NCBI GenBank assembly: GCA_021014325.1
Contig: CM037472.1
Coordinates: 35,364,234 to 35,428,233 of the forward strand
Length of the DNA stretch: 64,000 nt
Reading direction: 5' to 3'
Source of the DNA: Plazaster borealis
Taxonomy: Eukaryota; Echinodermata; Asteroidea; Forcipulatida; Labidiasteridae
Positions 22,086 through 33,807 of this stretch are shown in pieces. Every line of letters starts with the position of its first letter. The stretch's first letter is position 1. The notes under the pieces are model-generated. The model had not been told where the DNA came from. It ran no database searches and saw only the letters and a program-made list of their open reading frames with translations. The position numbers and the translations under genes were made by a program.

Positions 22086-22425
22086 AGCGTGTCGTGGCCG
22101 AGCAGTTTAGAGCTCTCGTGTTTCTAAACAGCAGAGTGTGGGTTCCAGTCCCGGTCATGACACTTGTATCCTTGAGCAAGATGTTTTACCATAATTGCTT
22201 TATCCTTCAGATAGGACATTAAGCCGTAGGTCCCGTGTACTAGGATTGGTAGTGCACGTAAAAGAACCCAGACCACTTGGAAGAGTAGGGGTTAACCTCG
22301 GTGTTTCTGGTTCACATAGCAAGCACCCTTGTACACAGGTTTCCTCAGGTTTGCGAGCCACAGTGATTAACTTCACTTATGTATCATCCTTTGTTTCATT
22401 GCCAGAAATATATATTAGTATAATC
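22086..22425 (+). mobile_element. tRNA-derived SINE
   Basis: Plus strand: GTGTCGTGGCCGAGCAGTTT, CAGCAGAGTGTGGGTTCCAG, TTGTATCCTTGAGCAAGATG, GGACATTAAGCCGTAGGTCC, AAAGAACCCAGACC. Tail resembles the 60110-60444 copy (CTTATG-ATCCTTTGTTTCATT). Confidence 0.85.
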
Positions 22426-24320
22426 ATAGTTACTGTGTATTCCAGAAACTTGACAAAAACTGCCACAGCAGGATTAAAGTGCCCTGTTGAAAGTCGCAAG
22501 AATTTTTGACTCAACCAAAATGTCATTATATCTGAAAGTAGTCCTGAATATTCTAAATTAAAACAGAACCATGCCTATTAAAACTATATTTATGCCAACT
22601 TCAAAGTGAATAAGTTTCAAGAAGAACCAGAAATAAAACCTTCATTATGCAGAGAGAAATGTTCAGCTGTTAATAGTAAACACTGCATGCCAAGTTAAGG
22701 TTAAAAGGCAAAATTTGCTAAGCAAAGCTAGAATTTGCTAAGCAGAGGTAGATAAGATTGGAGGCCGATAGGTTACAGGTCGTCTCTGACTACATCAAAT
22801 ATCAAACCAAAGGCCTTTGCAAAACCATGGCTCGCACTTATAAGTCAAGCCATCGCTGAGCCACTGACGTATGCAAACAACTTGGGAAATGGCTGATGTA
22901 GCCAAAGGCTGCGCTAAAGCTTGAACCTTGGTTTTGCAAATACCCAAAATGGAAAAAATCACACAGCGACCACAGTGAATGGATGTAAAGGGAACACTAA
23001 ATGATATGTAAATATATTCATATATTCATGCATACAACTCAGCCTCTCTCACCTTGCTGCCATAACAGTTTCCACGGGGGAAGCGCCTGCCTTGGGTTGC
23101 CCACTTTTTTAAGGGATAGGGGGTTGATTGGTCGGATATATTTTGGGGTGGGGGTTGATGAGCAGCAGGAAGTGGGATGAAAGGTCAGTTATGAGGATTT
23201 TGTTTGGAATCATCATATAACAAAGTTTGTTCAGTTATACCTTTGTGTTGTGAATTAAGCTATCAAGGACAAAACTGTTGTGCTGGCCATTTTTTTTGAG
23301 CAACTAACATCCTCATTTTTAATGTGAATATAACATAATAACGATTCCTCTTTTCAGAGCTCCTTGGCCTAATTTCGAAAGTAAAGCATCAACATTTATT
23401 GCAGAAGAAAATTTTGCAATATCCTGACCCTGTTTGGTGTGTGAGAAAGGAAAATAAGGCACAAGCATATTTCCATTAACTAAGGAATTTTGTTTTCCTC
23501 AAACAGCCAGTGAAGAAATTTGGCACTAACTCTATGACCACAAAATGATTGTCATAACCTAAAAAATACCACAGTAAAGCAGCAGTACAGTGAAATACAG
23601 CAGGGTTCTCCCCATGCACAAGATTTGCAAATTTGGGTCCAGAATGCCCCCCAGTTTTGAGAACCCTATACAACCCTGCAAGGTGCAACTTTGAATTTGT
23701 CTAAATCTGTTTCCAGGCAAATCTCCCTCAAATGGATGGCTTTCAGAGCAGTTCGCTCATTTATACCAACTACTTTTAACACAAGCATGTAGTTTTTTTT
23801 ACCGCTCAAGTTGTGAAGAAAACAGCACGTTTTAGTTTTGTTTCTAAAAATGTCATAATAAATTGCCTGATCGGGCAATTTAAAATCTTTAAAATTACAG
23901 TTTTTCAGATGAAAATATTTCTCTGGGATTATTTGATTTTATACCGAGTAGTATTTCAGATTAGAAATCAACAATATATTTTGCAGACAACCAAGTAAAT
24001 CAGCAAGTAACACTGACGATAACAGAGTGATATAGTTGAAATTTCATTCACTACAAGTCAAAACAAAATTGACAAAAAATTGTGAAATACCTAAGAGACA
24101 GAGATCTCGTTCCCTTACACTAATTAAAATTTCTAACTGACCAATTAACAAACTCATGTAATTCTCCATGCATGAGCAGATGATAATGAGGGAATTGTGT
24201 ATCCTGTTTGTAAGTGTGGCGTAATTTCACTGTAAGCCATTCTTACTTCACACTGGCTCCATTAATTACCAGAAGCCAGTGGGACATGCAATGAGCTATT
24301 TATTTCTTTGAGGATTTACT
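22426..24320. other. intron w33-w34 segment, little recognised
   Basis: Contains a small inverted repeat near 22775-22955 (CAAAGGCCTTTGCAAAACC and its counterpart TTGGTTTTGCAAATAC). Otherwise AT-rich sequence with no coding or RNA signal that I can support. Confidence 0.5.
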
Positions 24321-24706
24321 TGTTTTTTTCGAAATTTTGACATCTGCGATCGTACTAGCGCCCCAGATATGCGTTGTATATTCGCACGGCAATCGCGCGC
24401 TGCGGCGAGTGCACACAGTATGAATGTCGGTCCAACTGAGAGTTTGACGTCATGGTGGTTTCTCCAAAAATCGTAAATTTGCAGCTCAAAAAAAAATCGT
24501 GAGTACATTTAAATGCCTGATGTTGCATCTTAGACATATGAAGAAGCCAGTAGGCGTTTTTAAAGGCATTTTTTGTTGGGTATTTTTGTCATTCTGAGGC
24601 ATTTTTTGTGTCAGCTTATATCAAATTGAAGATTGCTGTGCGTATATGCAACGCATATCTGGGGCGCTAGTACGACCGCAGATGTCAAAATTTCGAAAAA
24701 AAAACG
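24321..24706. repeat. inverted-repeat element, about 386 bp
   Basis: Left arm TCGAAATTTTGACATCTGCG then GTACTAGCGCCCCAGATATG; right arm is the complement (CATATCTGGGGCGCTAGTAC, GCAGATGTCAAAATTTCGA). Confidence 0.88.
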
Positions 24707-24879
24707 AGTACAGCGCTTCAGTTACTAGGTCTAGTATGAACCAAATAATTGTTGGACTTGCCTTTCACATGTCTTAAAAAAGACCCAGGGTATTGTCAGA
24801 ATTATCGGATTATGTCATAAGAATTGCTTTGCATGATGAAATGAGTAATATTATTTGGTTTTACCCAAACGCAAATGTG

Positions 24880-25010
24880 TATAAAAGCACTGTATACTCA
24901 GGTACTTTCCCCGAGTCCTGCGAAAAAAAAGGTGTATTACTCGGCTTGGATTTGAACCAACGACCTTTGCCATTCTAGAGCACATGTCTTAGCCAGAACC
25001 TTCTGCGTGC
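24880..25010 (-). mobile_element. tRNA-like SINE fragment (type 3)
   Basis: Minus strand: CTAAGACATGTGCTCTAGAA, TGGCAAAGGTCGTTGGTTCA, AATCCAAGCCGAGTAATAC. Same family as 35140-35300 and 40585-40850. Confidence 0.7.
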
Positions 25011-25998
25011 AGCAGATGCACGCCTGTGTGATGTATTGCCTTACCAACAGGATACTGGGTAGATTTGGAGGCAGGATATGCATTCTGGATAACCTTTACA
25101 TGCAATGACCCGACGACTCGTCACTCTTTTGAACTCATTCTATCCAGACTTTTTTAAGACCACGGTTTGAAATGCTCATACAGAGCATTCGTGGGGTTTT
25201 ATATTTCATGCTTTTAACTTGTTTATGGACTTAAAGTATAACATTGAATAAAAATTGATGGTGTTTAAATATGATGATAAATCAACTGGTAAGGTGACAA
25301 AATTAGTCTGCTTTGAGAACAACAAAGTCTGTAACTGAACAAAATGGGTTATGTGTGTGAAATTAGTCTTGGCATCAAAACAACTGTTTTGTGAAATGAT
25401 TGTTTGGATTAAGATCCAATGTGTTGAGCATCTGGTGCTCCTGTGTACATATGCACGGAGACATGTGGCAGACAAGGGAAATGTTCAATGATAAAACTGT
25501 AGAATGATCCGATTGACTACACATCTAGCTCAGCAGTTTGGCATAAGAACTGTATTAACTATGAACCATGACATCAAATCTTCACAAAAGTGACCTGCGT
25601 GATATTTTTTGCCAGCTAGAAAGTGTGCAGGCGTTTTGTGGACTTGATAACTATATGAAAGGGAAGATATCCAAGCTCCAGGCAATCTCTAAGAAGAAAA
25701 AACATTGAAATTGCAATTCTAAAAAATTCCTTTGGAGAAGTAAGACACTGTTACAAATATGCCTATCACGCTATAACATAACAGGCTTTTTTTCCAAACA
25801 GTATCTCGCGTATCAAAGAGTTTCTTTATTGCACATAGCTACCGGTAAGAATTGCCATATAAATTCCACAGTCTGCCCCGAAATGCTGTGGATATGTGCA
25901 TGAATATTCTTTTTTGCAAACATTGTTTCAGTTATTGATTGCTTGTGATATTTGCATGTGTTGTCATGATGACGCCCTACTTAGTATCACTTATTTAC

Positions 25999-26123
25999 CT
26001 TGTCACCATCTCTTTCTCGCGGTAGGATGCCGAACCGTATCGTCCGCTCTGAGGTGAGTTTGGTGCGGACACAAAGTACGACGAGTGAGCTAAGAAATAC
26101 TTCTCAATCAGGGGTAGCACCAC
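25999..26123 (-). CDS. RyR: RyR exon w33
   Basis: 125 bp, phase 0 in, phase 2 out. Encodes VVLPLIEKYFLAHSSYFVSA, PNSPQSGRYGSASYREKEMV and TR, matching VVLPLIDQYFKNHRLYFLSA and NKEKEMVTS. Followed by a large intron (about 6.7 kb). Donor GTAAAT. Confidence 0.95.
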
Positions 26124-26186
26124 CTAGCAGAGAGAAGAAAATACAATGCAGCAGACAAATGTTACAGATAAAAACAAACACGTTAC

Positions 26187-26187
<1 letters not shown>

Positions 26188-26225
<38 letters not shown>

Positions 26226-26300
26226 CATAATAATAAACAGTATTTATATAGCGCCAAAATCCGCCTTAAAAGATGCTCAAGGCGCTTTACGGACTTAAAG
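26188..26300 (-). mobile_element. SINE/LINE 3' tail with ATT microsatellite
   Basis: (ATA)n at 26188-26236 followed by TATTTATATAGCGCC and CTCAAGGCGCTTTACGG. The tail GCGCTATATAAAT(A)-ATT repeat is shared with the LINE end at 28925-29115. Confidence 0.75.
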
Positions 26301-26540
26301 ATGTAAAACAAGAAGCCAATAAACATACCGATGAATATAAAACAACTGTAAACAGAAACGGGAATTTCATGAACCCCTTTAAAAACATGAAACCACTAAA
26401 AACTTAAAGGAGTCTTAAGAAGGAGGAATATAAGAAGAACCGAGAGGCAAGTGAGTTGTATCAATTGCAAGATAGTGGCCTCCCACGTTCTCCCTGAGAT
26501 TTATGCAATTTCTCAACAATAAGACATTTTGTATGTATTC

Positions 26541-26949
26541 AGCCCCAACTATAAAACCTGCTGAACTATAATTGGGATTGGCCTAACTATAGTCGGGAGC
26601 AGCCTAACTACAGTTGGGATTGGCCTAACTATAGTCGGGAGCAGCCTAACTATAGTTGGGATTGGCCTAACTATAGTCGGGAGCAGCCTAACTATAGTTG
26701 GGATTGGCCTAACTATAGTCGGGAGCAGCCTAACTACAGTTGGGATTGGCCTAACTATAGTCGGGAGCAGCCTAACTACAGTTGGGATTGGCCTAACTAT
26801 AGTCGGGAGCAGCCTAACTATAGTTGGGATTGGCCTAACTATAGTCGGGAGCAGCCTAACTATAGTTGGGATCAGATTAACTGTAACTTGGATCAGCCTA
26901 GTTATAGTTGCGATCGTCCCAACATTAGGTGGATTTTATAATTGGGGCC
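26541..26949. repeat. 42-bp near-palindromic minisatellite inside a foldback element
   Basis: Two alternating 21-bp half units, CCTAACTATAGTCGGGAGCA(G) and CCTAACTATAGTTGGGATTG(G), about eight pairs (26560-26920). The ends GCCCCAACTATAAAACC and GGATTTTATAATTGGGGC are complements, so the array lies within an inverted-repeat element. Confidence 0.92.
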
Positions 26950-26983
26950 CAACATATCTAACGATGACTTAAGTAGTCCTTAC

Positions 26984-27033
26984 CTTGGTGAAGAACTTGT
27001 AGCTTTTTTCTTCCTCTTTCCTCTTGTGAGGTG
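26984..27033 (-). CDS. RyR: RyR exon w32 (50-bp mini-exon)
   Basis: 50 bp, phase 1 in, phase 0 out. Encodes APHKRKEEEKSYKFFTK, corresponding to FPYEQEIKFFAK. Acceptor TTTCAG, donor GTAAGG. Confidence 0.92.
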
Positions 27034-27699
27034 CTGAAATTTAAACAGAAAATCATATTTAAATACAAAAATAAAACCATTGATTATCTGGCTCAAGGAC
27101 CCACAATTTTGAGAATGATTTGAAACTTTAAAAAAATAATCTAGAAACTAAGGTTTGTGGTGACACCATGTGATAATCTTTCTAAAGAACTCAAGGTGGT
27201 CTTGTACAGAAAATAACAAATTATACTTCCCCAAAAAAACATTTCATTTTAAAGCAGCTATATTAAACTGCATTCTCACAGTTTGAAACCATCAAGCAGC
27301 ATCTTATCTGTTCCAACCTTTTGGGTTCTTCTTTTCAATTGCTATTTTATATTAGTTGCCTTTCAACCAGACCCAAACAAGATGGTAAGTAAGTTGAACG
27401 AACTAAGCAATCCCACAGCAGAAAGATAATTCACATTGCAATCGAACAGCAAAAAGATTAAGGATAAAATATTTCTTTCCGAAAAATAACATTTTGCTCC
27501 CTCGAAATGTCACTTGAGGGAACAAGATGATATACTATTTCGTGGGAACAAAATAATTTTGAGGGAATGAAATATTATTTTGAGGGAACAAGATAATATT
27601 TAAAAACACTTTTTAAAATACATCTAATAAATTAATTTACATCTAATAAATCGTTGCGATGACCTCTGCGAAAATATAGGATTCAAACTGCTTCTAGCC

Positions 27700-27850
27700 C
27701 CCGGGCTAGCTCAGTGGTCTAGCATAGCAAAGGTCATGGGTTTGAATTGAACCTGAGTGAAATGTCTGTGTAAGGGAAAAAGCCAAATAATGAAAAAACC
27801 TTGTCCCTGTACGGGCTCCATATGGAGGAGTACCTCTAGACAGAGTACCT
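27700..27850 (+). mobile_element. tRNA-like SINE fragment
   Basis: CCCCGGGCTAGCTCAGTGGT, AAAGGTCATGGGTTTGAATT and AACCTGAGTGAAATGTCTGT give A- and B-box-like blocks. No cloverleaf. Confidence 0.65.
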
Positions 27851-27916
27851 CAAAACCTACAAAACTATCTAGCTGAATTTATTGATTAACAGATATATCT
27901 GAGCATTCCCACATAC

Positions 27917-28056
27917 CATCTCTCCACATGGGTTTGAGGTTGCTATGGGCTTTGTCTACATAGTGTAGTAACTTCTCCAGAAGGTTGTAGGCAAAGCGTT
28001 TCTCTATCGTGCTGGCCCCTCGGACAAGACCATCCGAGTCATACTGCCTGCTACTC
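27917..28056 (-). CDS. RyR: RyR exon w31
   Basis: 140 bp, phase 2 in, phase 1 out. Encodes RQYDSDGLVRGASTIEKRFA, YNLLEKLLHYVDKAHSNLKP and MWRDG; SIEKRFAYSFLQQLIRYVDEAHQ is the vertebrate match just after repeat 4. Donor GTATGT. Confidence 0.96.
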
Positions 28057-28191
28057 CTGATTGAGTGGGTTGAAAATAATGCAAAATGGTCAGAAGGCAA
28101 CTACAAAATGTCACTTTTAAGATCATCTTTAGATGGTTATTTCTTAACATTACAAATCAGTAGAGATAGGATAGACACCAAAGAAAATGTG

Positions 28192-28755
28192 GTCAAGCCA
28201 TTTGCGAGTTAAATATTAGTACTGTCTGATACAGTGAATTGCCTGGTCACTATAACAGGCATGATATTTTGGTCCTTGGGAAAATGTAAGAACATTTCAT
28301 CAAGTAGGCCTGCAAGGTCTAACCTACACATACGCATGGTGTACATAGGCTTTAATAGACGTTCAGGCTATTTAATCACAATTTTTTAGATTTTTCCCAA
28401 GGGAAAAAGAAATCCGAAATCAGACTTAAGTAGGAAGCATATCATGCCTGCTATTAAATGCTTAAAATGGAATTTCTCAGACTAAAAAAACTGTTTCTAC
28501 ATCACATGATTTGGGCAAGCTTTTGCATGGGAACCCCCAGATTAGCAAAGACTGGTATCCTTCATGCTACATATTTTATTGAAAATTGTGCATGGGTGTT
28601 TGCCGCCTCTTATGTTACTATGCAAATGCTTGCCCCATACCATGTGACACAGCAACAGTGGATTTAGTCTGCAGAATCCCAACTGAGCGTTCACTTGTGA
28701 CTGAGCAAGCCAATGTACCAGACGTTGTTCAAATCTAACTCGCAAGTGGCTTGTT
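28192..28755. repeat. long-armed palindromic element, interrupted copy
   Basis: Ends CAAGCCATTTGCGAGTTA and AACTCGCAAGTGGCTTGTTA match the 1858-2212 family. The left arm is split at about 28252-28452 by another foldback element. Confidence 0.75.
28252..28452. repeat. nested foldback element in the left arm
   Basis: AACAGGCATGATAT with TCCTTGGGAAAA on the left, TTTTCCCAAGGGA and ATATCATGCCTGCTAT on the right. Sits between two parts of the outer palindrome's arm. Confidence 0.7.
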
Positions 28756-28924
28756 ACAGAACTTGTGTAATTATGTCAACAATCATCAACATGCAAAGGA
28801 TTGCCCACTTGAAATTAGACTATAACTACCCAGGTATACACTGTATATCAAAATATACAAATATAACAGTGTAGCACAATGCAGTACAGCCATTGCTATT
28901 AGCCTTCTTGAGATATGGTGGACA

Positions 28925-29115
28925 CTAATAGTAATAATAATAATAACATTTATATAGCGCTTAATACTGGTGTTTCTAAGCGCATTAACCTTAAATTTCA
29001 AAGAGATGAGTCTTTAATAGAGATTTGAAAGAGTCAGTAGAGCTAGCTTGACGGATATTGAGAGGGAGATTGTTCGTTAGTGATGGTGCAGCTGAGGCGA
29101 AAAGCTCGTTGACCA
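28925..29115 (-). mobile_element. LINE ORF2 C-terminal remnant with 3' tail
   Basis: Minus strand encodes AAPSLTNNLPLNIRQASSTD then SFKSLLKTHLFEI and a stop, the usual end of CR1/L2-type reverse transcriptase proteins (LWNxLPxxIR...FKxxLKTHLF). Immediately followed by a short UTR, AGCGCTATATAAATG and (TTA)n. Confidence 0.8.
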
Positions 29116-31140
29116 TAGCAATTGTAGGTATGTGGACCATTTGCTAGTTAATATTGTGAGTTGTATGACGATCATAAAGTGAATGAGTGCACTGTTTGGT
29201 TTGGGTGTTTACAGACAAACTTACCCAAACTTAATAGTGTCATAGTATTGTGTCCACCATATCTCAAAATGGCTTATTGACTGCTTTGTGCACCAAAAGA
29301 TATGTACAGTTGAATAACAGATAAAACCACGTGGCACATGATCATGCACGACATGGTTTAATCAAAGACATCTCTGCAACTTCTTCAGACATTTTGCACA
29401 ACTTTGAAATTAGACTGCAGCTAATATCAAAATATACAAATATAAATGTGTAGCACGTTGGAGAACAACCACGGCTACCGATAATGGCTTAATCATTTTG
29501 TGGTTTTTTTCCATTAATGGTATATATTTTTAATTCTCTCATGACGACCGAGGGTCGATTTGCGGGAGAATAAACACATATAAAAAGACGTTCAAAGTTA
29601 CAAAAAACCAACAACAGTGAGAATTTACAATAAAATAGAAAAAAGAAACAAGCAGACAAGATCATTCATCGAAGATATCTTCAAATTCTGCAGACGTTTC
29701 ATGCAAGACAAAACAAAATCTCCCAAACTGAATGCACTGACGCTGTACATTCATTCCATTGCTCAGTCAGTCCAGTCCATTCCAGTCAATCACTCAAAAA
29801 ATGCATAACAAGTAGCTAATTTGCATGTCGTGACAGAGTCATCACCAAATTTGCATTCAACAAACTCATGCAGGAACACTGATACCATGTTGAAATGGTG
29901 CAATATAACAACAATAAGGGAAGGAACAGGGAATAGTTAACTTGATGGGAAGTAAAAGAGAATAAAGTGCATTGGTTCTGTCTGGAGGAGAAATCCGAAC
30001 CTACACAAATACATGCAAAATTGTTAAAAACATTATCTGGTACCTGACCAAGTTTTGTTGGTTTTTGTTTAAAACCCATTATTACACAAAAAGGCTTTTT
30101 AATTTATTTCAAATTCATTGGTGGAAATGACATTTTGTTTTTTTAGACACTTTTATTGAAAATTACATTAATTGTATCGATGACGTAATAGAAGAAAAAA
30201 GACCGTACAAAGACCGTATAAAAGGGTTTTTAAACAAACTAATTCTGATTTGAAGGGTCAAGGTACCAGAGTGTGAATTAATTAACCAAACCCAAGAGGA
30301 AAAACAACAAACTTTGTGGATACACAATGACAAGATCTCAACAGCTGACAGTCTTCATAACAAAACATGAAGAAAATTACACGAAGTCAATCATAAGATT
30401 TTAAATGACAAGGGGGGGGGGAGAAATTGAGATTATAACGATAACAACAAAATACAGAAAGTTACAAGAAAACATTAAACTTTCTATTCTGACACCACGT
30501 TTACCTCTTGTCGTCTTCCTCTTCGCTACATTGGAGGGAAAGATTGAGAAGTCAAAATAAATTGAGAGAACACGATTGATGATTTTGACCAACAGTGTCA
30601 TGTAACGGTTGGGCACAATTGATATTCCGCATAAGAATTGCCTAACAACCACTCTCCAAAGTCCAATTTTTAATGCTTCAAAATCATGCTTCAAAGATGC
30701 TTTATATATTATCAATCAAGTTTGCTTCAAAAATTATCTAACACAACCCCCCCTCCTTTCCAAAGCTTTTCACTCACTACCAAACACAACCAAATTTTAT
30801 GTGGCAGTTTTGAGTAGGGTGTGTTTCACTACATTACTGCAAGCAATATTTTAATTTGTTGCCAAATCCGACAAGTCCTAAGCAAATCTGTTCTGAAACA
30901 ACTGTGTTTTTAAGAAAACAGGAAAACTAATATTCCAAACAAGAATTGACACAAGAGAAGCCTCTTACTTAGGGTGGTTCATACTTAATAAAACACAAAG
31001 AAACGGAATTATAAAAATGTCAATAGTATTTTTTAAAAAGTGCATCTCACAGGGTGATGCGCATGAATTGCGGTCAAGACGCTAAAAAAAAAATTAAAAA
31101 GGCTTTCGCAAAGAACGCCTGCCAATAAACAACGGATCGT
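29116..31140. other. intron w30-w31 segment, little recognised
   Basis: AT-rich intron. Short G tract near 30411-30421. A purine-rich region around 29600-29680. No gene or clear element seen. Confidence 0.45.
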
Positions 31141-31379
31141 TTTACACAAGGGAGTGCACAAGGTTCCTTATGAAAAGTTCCACTAGCGTAAGTTTCTATC
31201 ATAAATTCGTAGCTACGACAAAATTTCCCAATGTTTGAAAAAAAATTGCAAGGAATGTAGAGCATTAAACAAAATTGCTGTCCTTTCACACGAAGCTCAT
31301 TTTGTAAAATTTCACAAACATTGAGAAAGTTTTGCCAGGAATGTTCGTTTGGGGTTTTTTTCATTTTGTGAAAAGGGCT
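31141..31379. repeat. partial MITE, relative of 1281-1618
   Basis: Shares GGGAGTGCACAAGGTTCCTT, CAAGGAATGTAGA, CTGTCCTTTCACACGAAGCT and GTGAAAAGGGCT in the same order. The left terminal repeat is damaged. Its right end lies 23 bp from exon w30. Confidence 0.75.
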
Positions 31380-31402
31380 GTATGGTGTGGGTTGCCTCAT
31401 AC

Positions 31403-31526
31403 CTGTGCAATCTGTAGCCATTAACCTGCAGGAACTTGAGAAGGACTTGAGCTAGCTCACGATCTTTCTTCTTCTCTTGGTCAGTCAGGATGTCAAAGGG
31501 AACCAGCTGGGCATGGTTACCGACGT
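31403..31526 (-). CDS. RyR: RyR exon w30 (RyR repeat 4)
   Basis: 124 bp, phase 1 in, phase 2 out. Encodes [20 protein letters not shown] then [20 protein letters not shown], matching [36 protein letters not shown], the end of repeat 4. Donor GTATGA. Confidence 0.97.
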
Positions 31527-31584
31527 CTGCAATCCAAAGATACCAAAGTGAATACAAATGGACAAATGGGTGGCAATACTGACT

Positions 31585-31725
31585 CTCGTCAGAGTGTGGG
31601 ATCGGGTCCCGGTCATGGCACTTGTGTCCTTGAGCAAGACATTTTAACCATAATTACTTTGTATGGGATGCAAAGCCATAGGTCCTGTGTGTTGAGCCGA
31701 CAGTGAAAAGAAAACCCGACATCCT
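31585..31725 (+). mobile_element. tRNA-derived SINE fragment
   Basis: CAGAGTGTGGGATCGGGTCC, ACTTGTGTCCTTGAGCAAGA, GGGATGCAAAGCCATAGGTC. Cut at about 31726 by the element that follows. Confidence 0.75.
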
Positions 31726-32098
31726 TTTCCCTGGGAGAATGATTGACACTCCTATTGAGATCCAATTACATCTTATCTTAATCCTCTGCAGTTTGTTATA
31801 CATTGTTTCAGTTTGTAATACTCTTGCTTCAATCAAACGACAAGCCACACGCGCGCTATGTCTCTGTGATTTTATGACCTGGTTCTGTGACCCTTAGGAG
31901 TGGGTATAGTGTTCTATTAAACCTGGAAAGTGTGTTGACATCCGTTGGCTTAAAGTTTTGATTGGAATGGTAGAAACAGTTAAACAGTTACCTGGAATTC
32001 ACAAATTTCGTTTTGGACAAAAATAAAATGATTTTTTTTTTTTTTAATCCTGACCTACCTACCCTATTTTTTCTGGCCCGTTACACGAACATAACATT
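31726..32098 (-). repeat. partial copy of the TIR element at 42219-42830
   Basis: In inverted orientation it repeats CTCCCAGGG-ATGATTGACAC, TTACATCTTATCTTAATCCT, CACGCGCGCTATG and CCTACCCTATTTTTTCTGGC, ending at ACACGAACATAACA. Confidence 0.85.
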
Positions 32099-32311
32099 TT
32101 GTGTGTGTAGGCCTTATCATAAAGAGAAGGGGTTTCTAGCATGGTTGGCAGCAGACTGCACAGCGTCACCTTGTAAACCCTTACAAGGTGCAAAAAGAAA
32201 ATGGTTCTTATAAATTCAAACATACCTATGTTCTTCTCTCTCACGAAAAACTTTAAAATCTCTCAAGAAAGTTGATGAAAAATCCCGACAACTTACAGGT
32301 CTGACTCTTAC

Positions 32312-32387
32312 CTGATGAATCCAACTCCAACTTGGTCTTCTTGGCCCACACATCATGTGCATTTTCAGCAAGACGCTCAGCCATGTT
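32312..32387 (-). CDS. RyR: RyR exon w29 (RyR repeat 4)
   Basis: 76 bp, phase 0 in, phase 1 out. Encodes NMAERLAENAHDVWAKKTKL then ELDSSG, matching [26 protein letters not shown]. Donor GTAAGA. Confidence 0.96.
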
Positions 32388-32663
32388 CTACAAGAAACCA
32401 AATTAAACAGTTTGAAAACAGCTTTTCAATAAACAAAAGTATATTGCTTCCTATTTATTCAGTATATTTTAGGCAGTAAGCTCTTAATAGGATATATAAC
32501 AAAAGGGCACAATAGTTGTAACATTTTGTAGGTTAAATATGGAAAAAATGTTTTAAAGAGCATTACTTGCCAAATGCAAAGCATGGTTGTTTTTTTGTCT
32601 TTTCAGAATTGAATTCATCCAAATCAGGGCTTGTTCTAGACTATTGCCTTAATGTCCAAGACC

Positions 32664-33145
32664 AACCTCGTTCCCAGTGGTGTATGATCTCGCAACGCCA
32701 TTTTTTCCCAGATGCCTTACTCAAATCATAACGCCTGGAAGTGTAACTTTGAAATATCCAAATATATTGGATATTTTAATTATGGTTGATCCATTCAGTG
32801 TTAGAGACATACGCAGAGCATGTTATCAAAAGAGGCATCAAGTCATGGAGCAACTGGTCCCCTCTCATTCTTCTTTGATCATGTGACATGTCTAACTGTA
32901 TGCAGTTTAGGGCGACTGTGCAAAAACATGATTCATTTTAAGTGGATTGCGTCAAAATACTTGCATTTTTAACACTCACATACTAAGCGTCTTGCAAGCG
33001 CCATACAAGTGCTCGATACAAGCACTCGAAAGTTTTTTAAAAATGTGTGGCAAAGCATTTTTGGTTAGCCAATCGGCATTGTTCTCAGCACTTAGTGACA
33101 CGAGGTATCGATACGGCACCCTGTTGTCCATGGAAGCGAGGCTGG
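32664..33145 (+). repeat. dispersed repeat, copy 2
   Basis: Collinear with 15757-16265; ends about 35 bp from exon w28. Confidence 0.78.
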
Positions 33146-33179
33146 TCCAAGACTTGTTCAAGTGGCAAACATATCTTAC

Positions 33180-33257
33180 CTGCATCTCTCTGGTGAGGGT
33201 AATGTTACTCATATCAATGGGTCTCGGATTGTAGCCATGTGGTGATTCCATGGCACC
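33180..33257 (-). CDS. RyR: RyR exon w28 (RyR repeat 4 start)
   Basis: 78 bp, phase 0 in and out. Encodes GAMESPHGYNPRPIDMSNIT then LTREMQ, matching GYSPRAIDMSNVTLSRDLH at the start of repeat 4. Donor GTAAGA. Confidence 0.96.
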
Positions 33258-33807
33258 CTGCAAGGTCAAAGGTCAACAAAAGGTACATTTCTCTTTAATA
33301 TGAATCACACAGATTTCACTCAATGAAATTATATCACACTTTATACTCAAGTAAAACTGACATGACAATTTAATCAGAGTGCATTTGATCATAAAATTAA
33401 GCATAAGAAGAAATACAAATGTTTGTTTCCTATAGCATGTATGAAAAATAGAGGGTCGGTATGAGGGCAAAACAAATTATTTTAGGAACATTTTTACATG
33501 ACCACACAAGAAATGAAGTGCAAAATATGAGGGATGGATACGCAGAGATTCTTACATTTTTATACAATCAGATTTGATAAAATATCTTAATCAAGTCTTA
33601 AAGTCTGGTAATATAGTAGTGAAACATGCATTCTTTCAGGAAACTTTTCAAGTTACTGAAACATTTTTCACGATCAGCAGGTTTTTCACAGTCGGTAGGG
33701 TTACAGGAAACAAATACGTTTCTTTGTTAGGTCTTATCATAAAATACAATCCCATATCTCAGTTCTTAATCTACTAATCTACCTCATTTTCTAGTGATAA
33801 GATCACG

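Noticed and set aside
26555..26930. CRISPR-like look of regularly spaced repeats
   Set aside because: The repeats are contiguous 21/42-bp units without unique spacers, in a eukaryotic intron.
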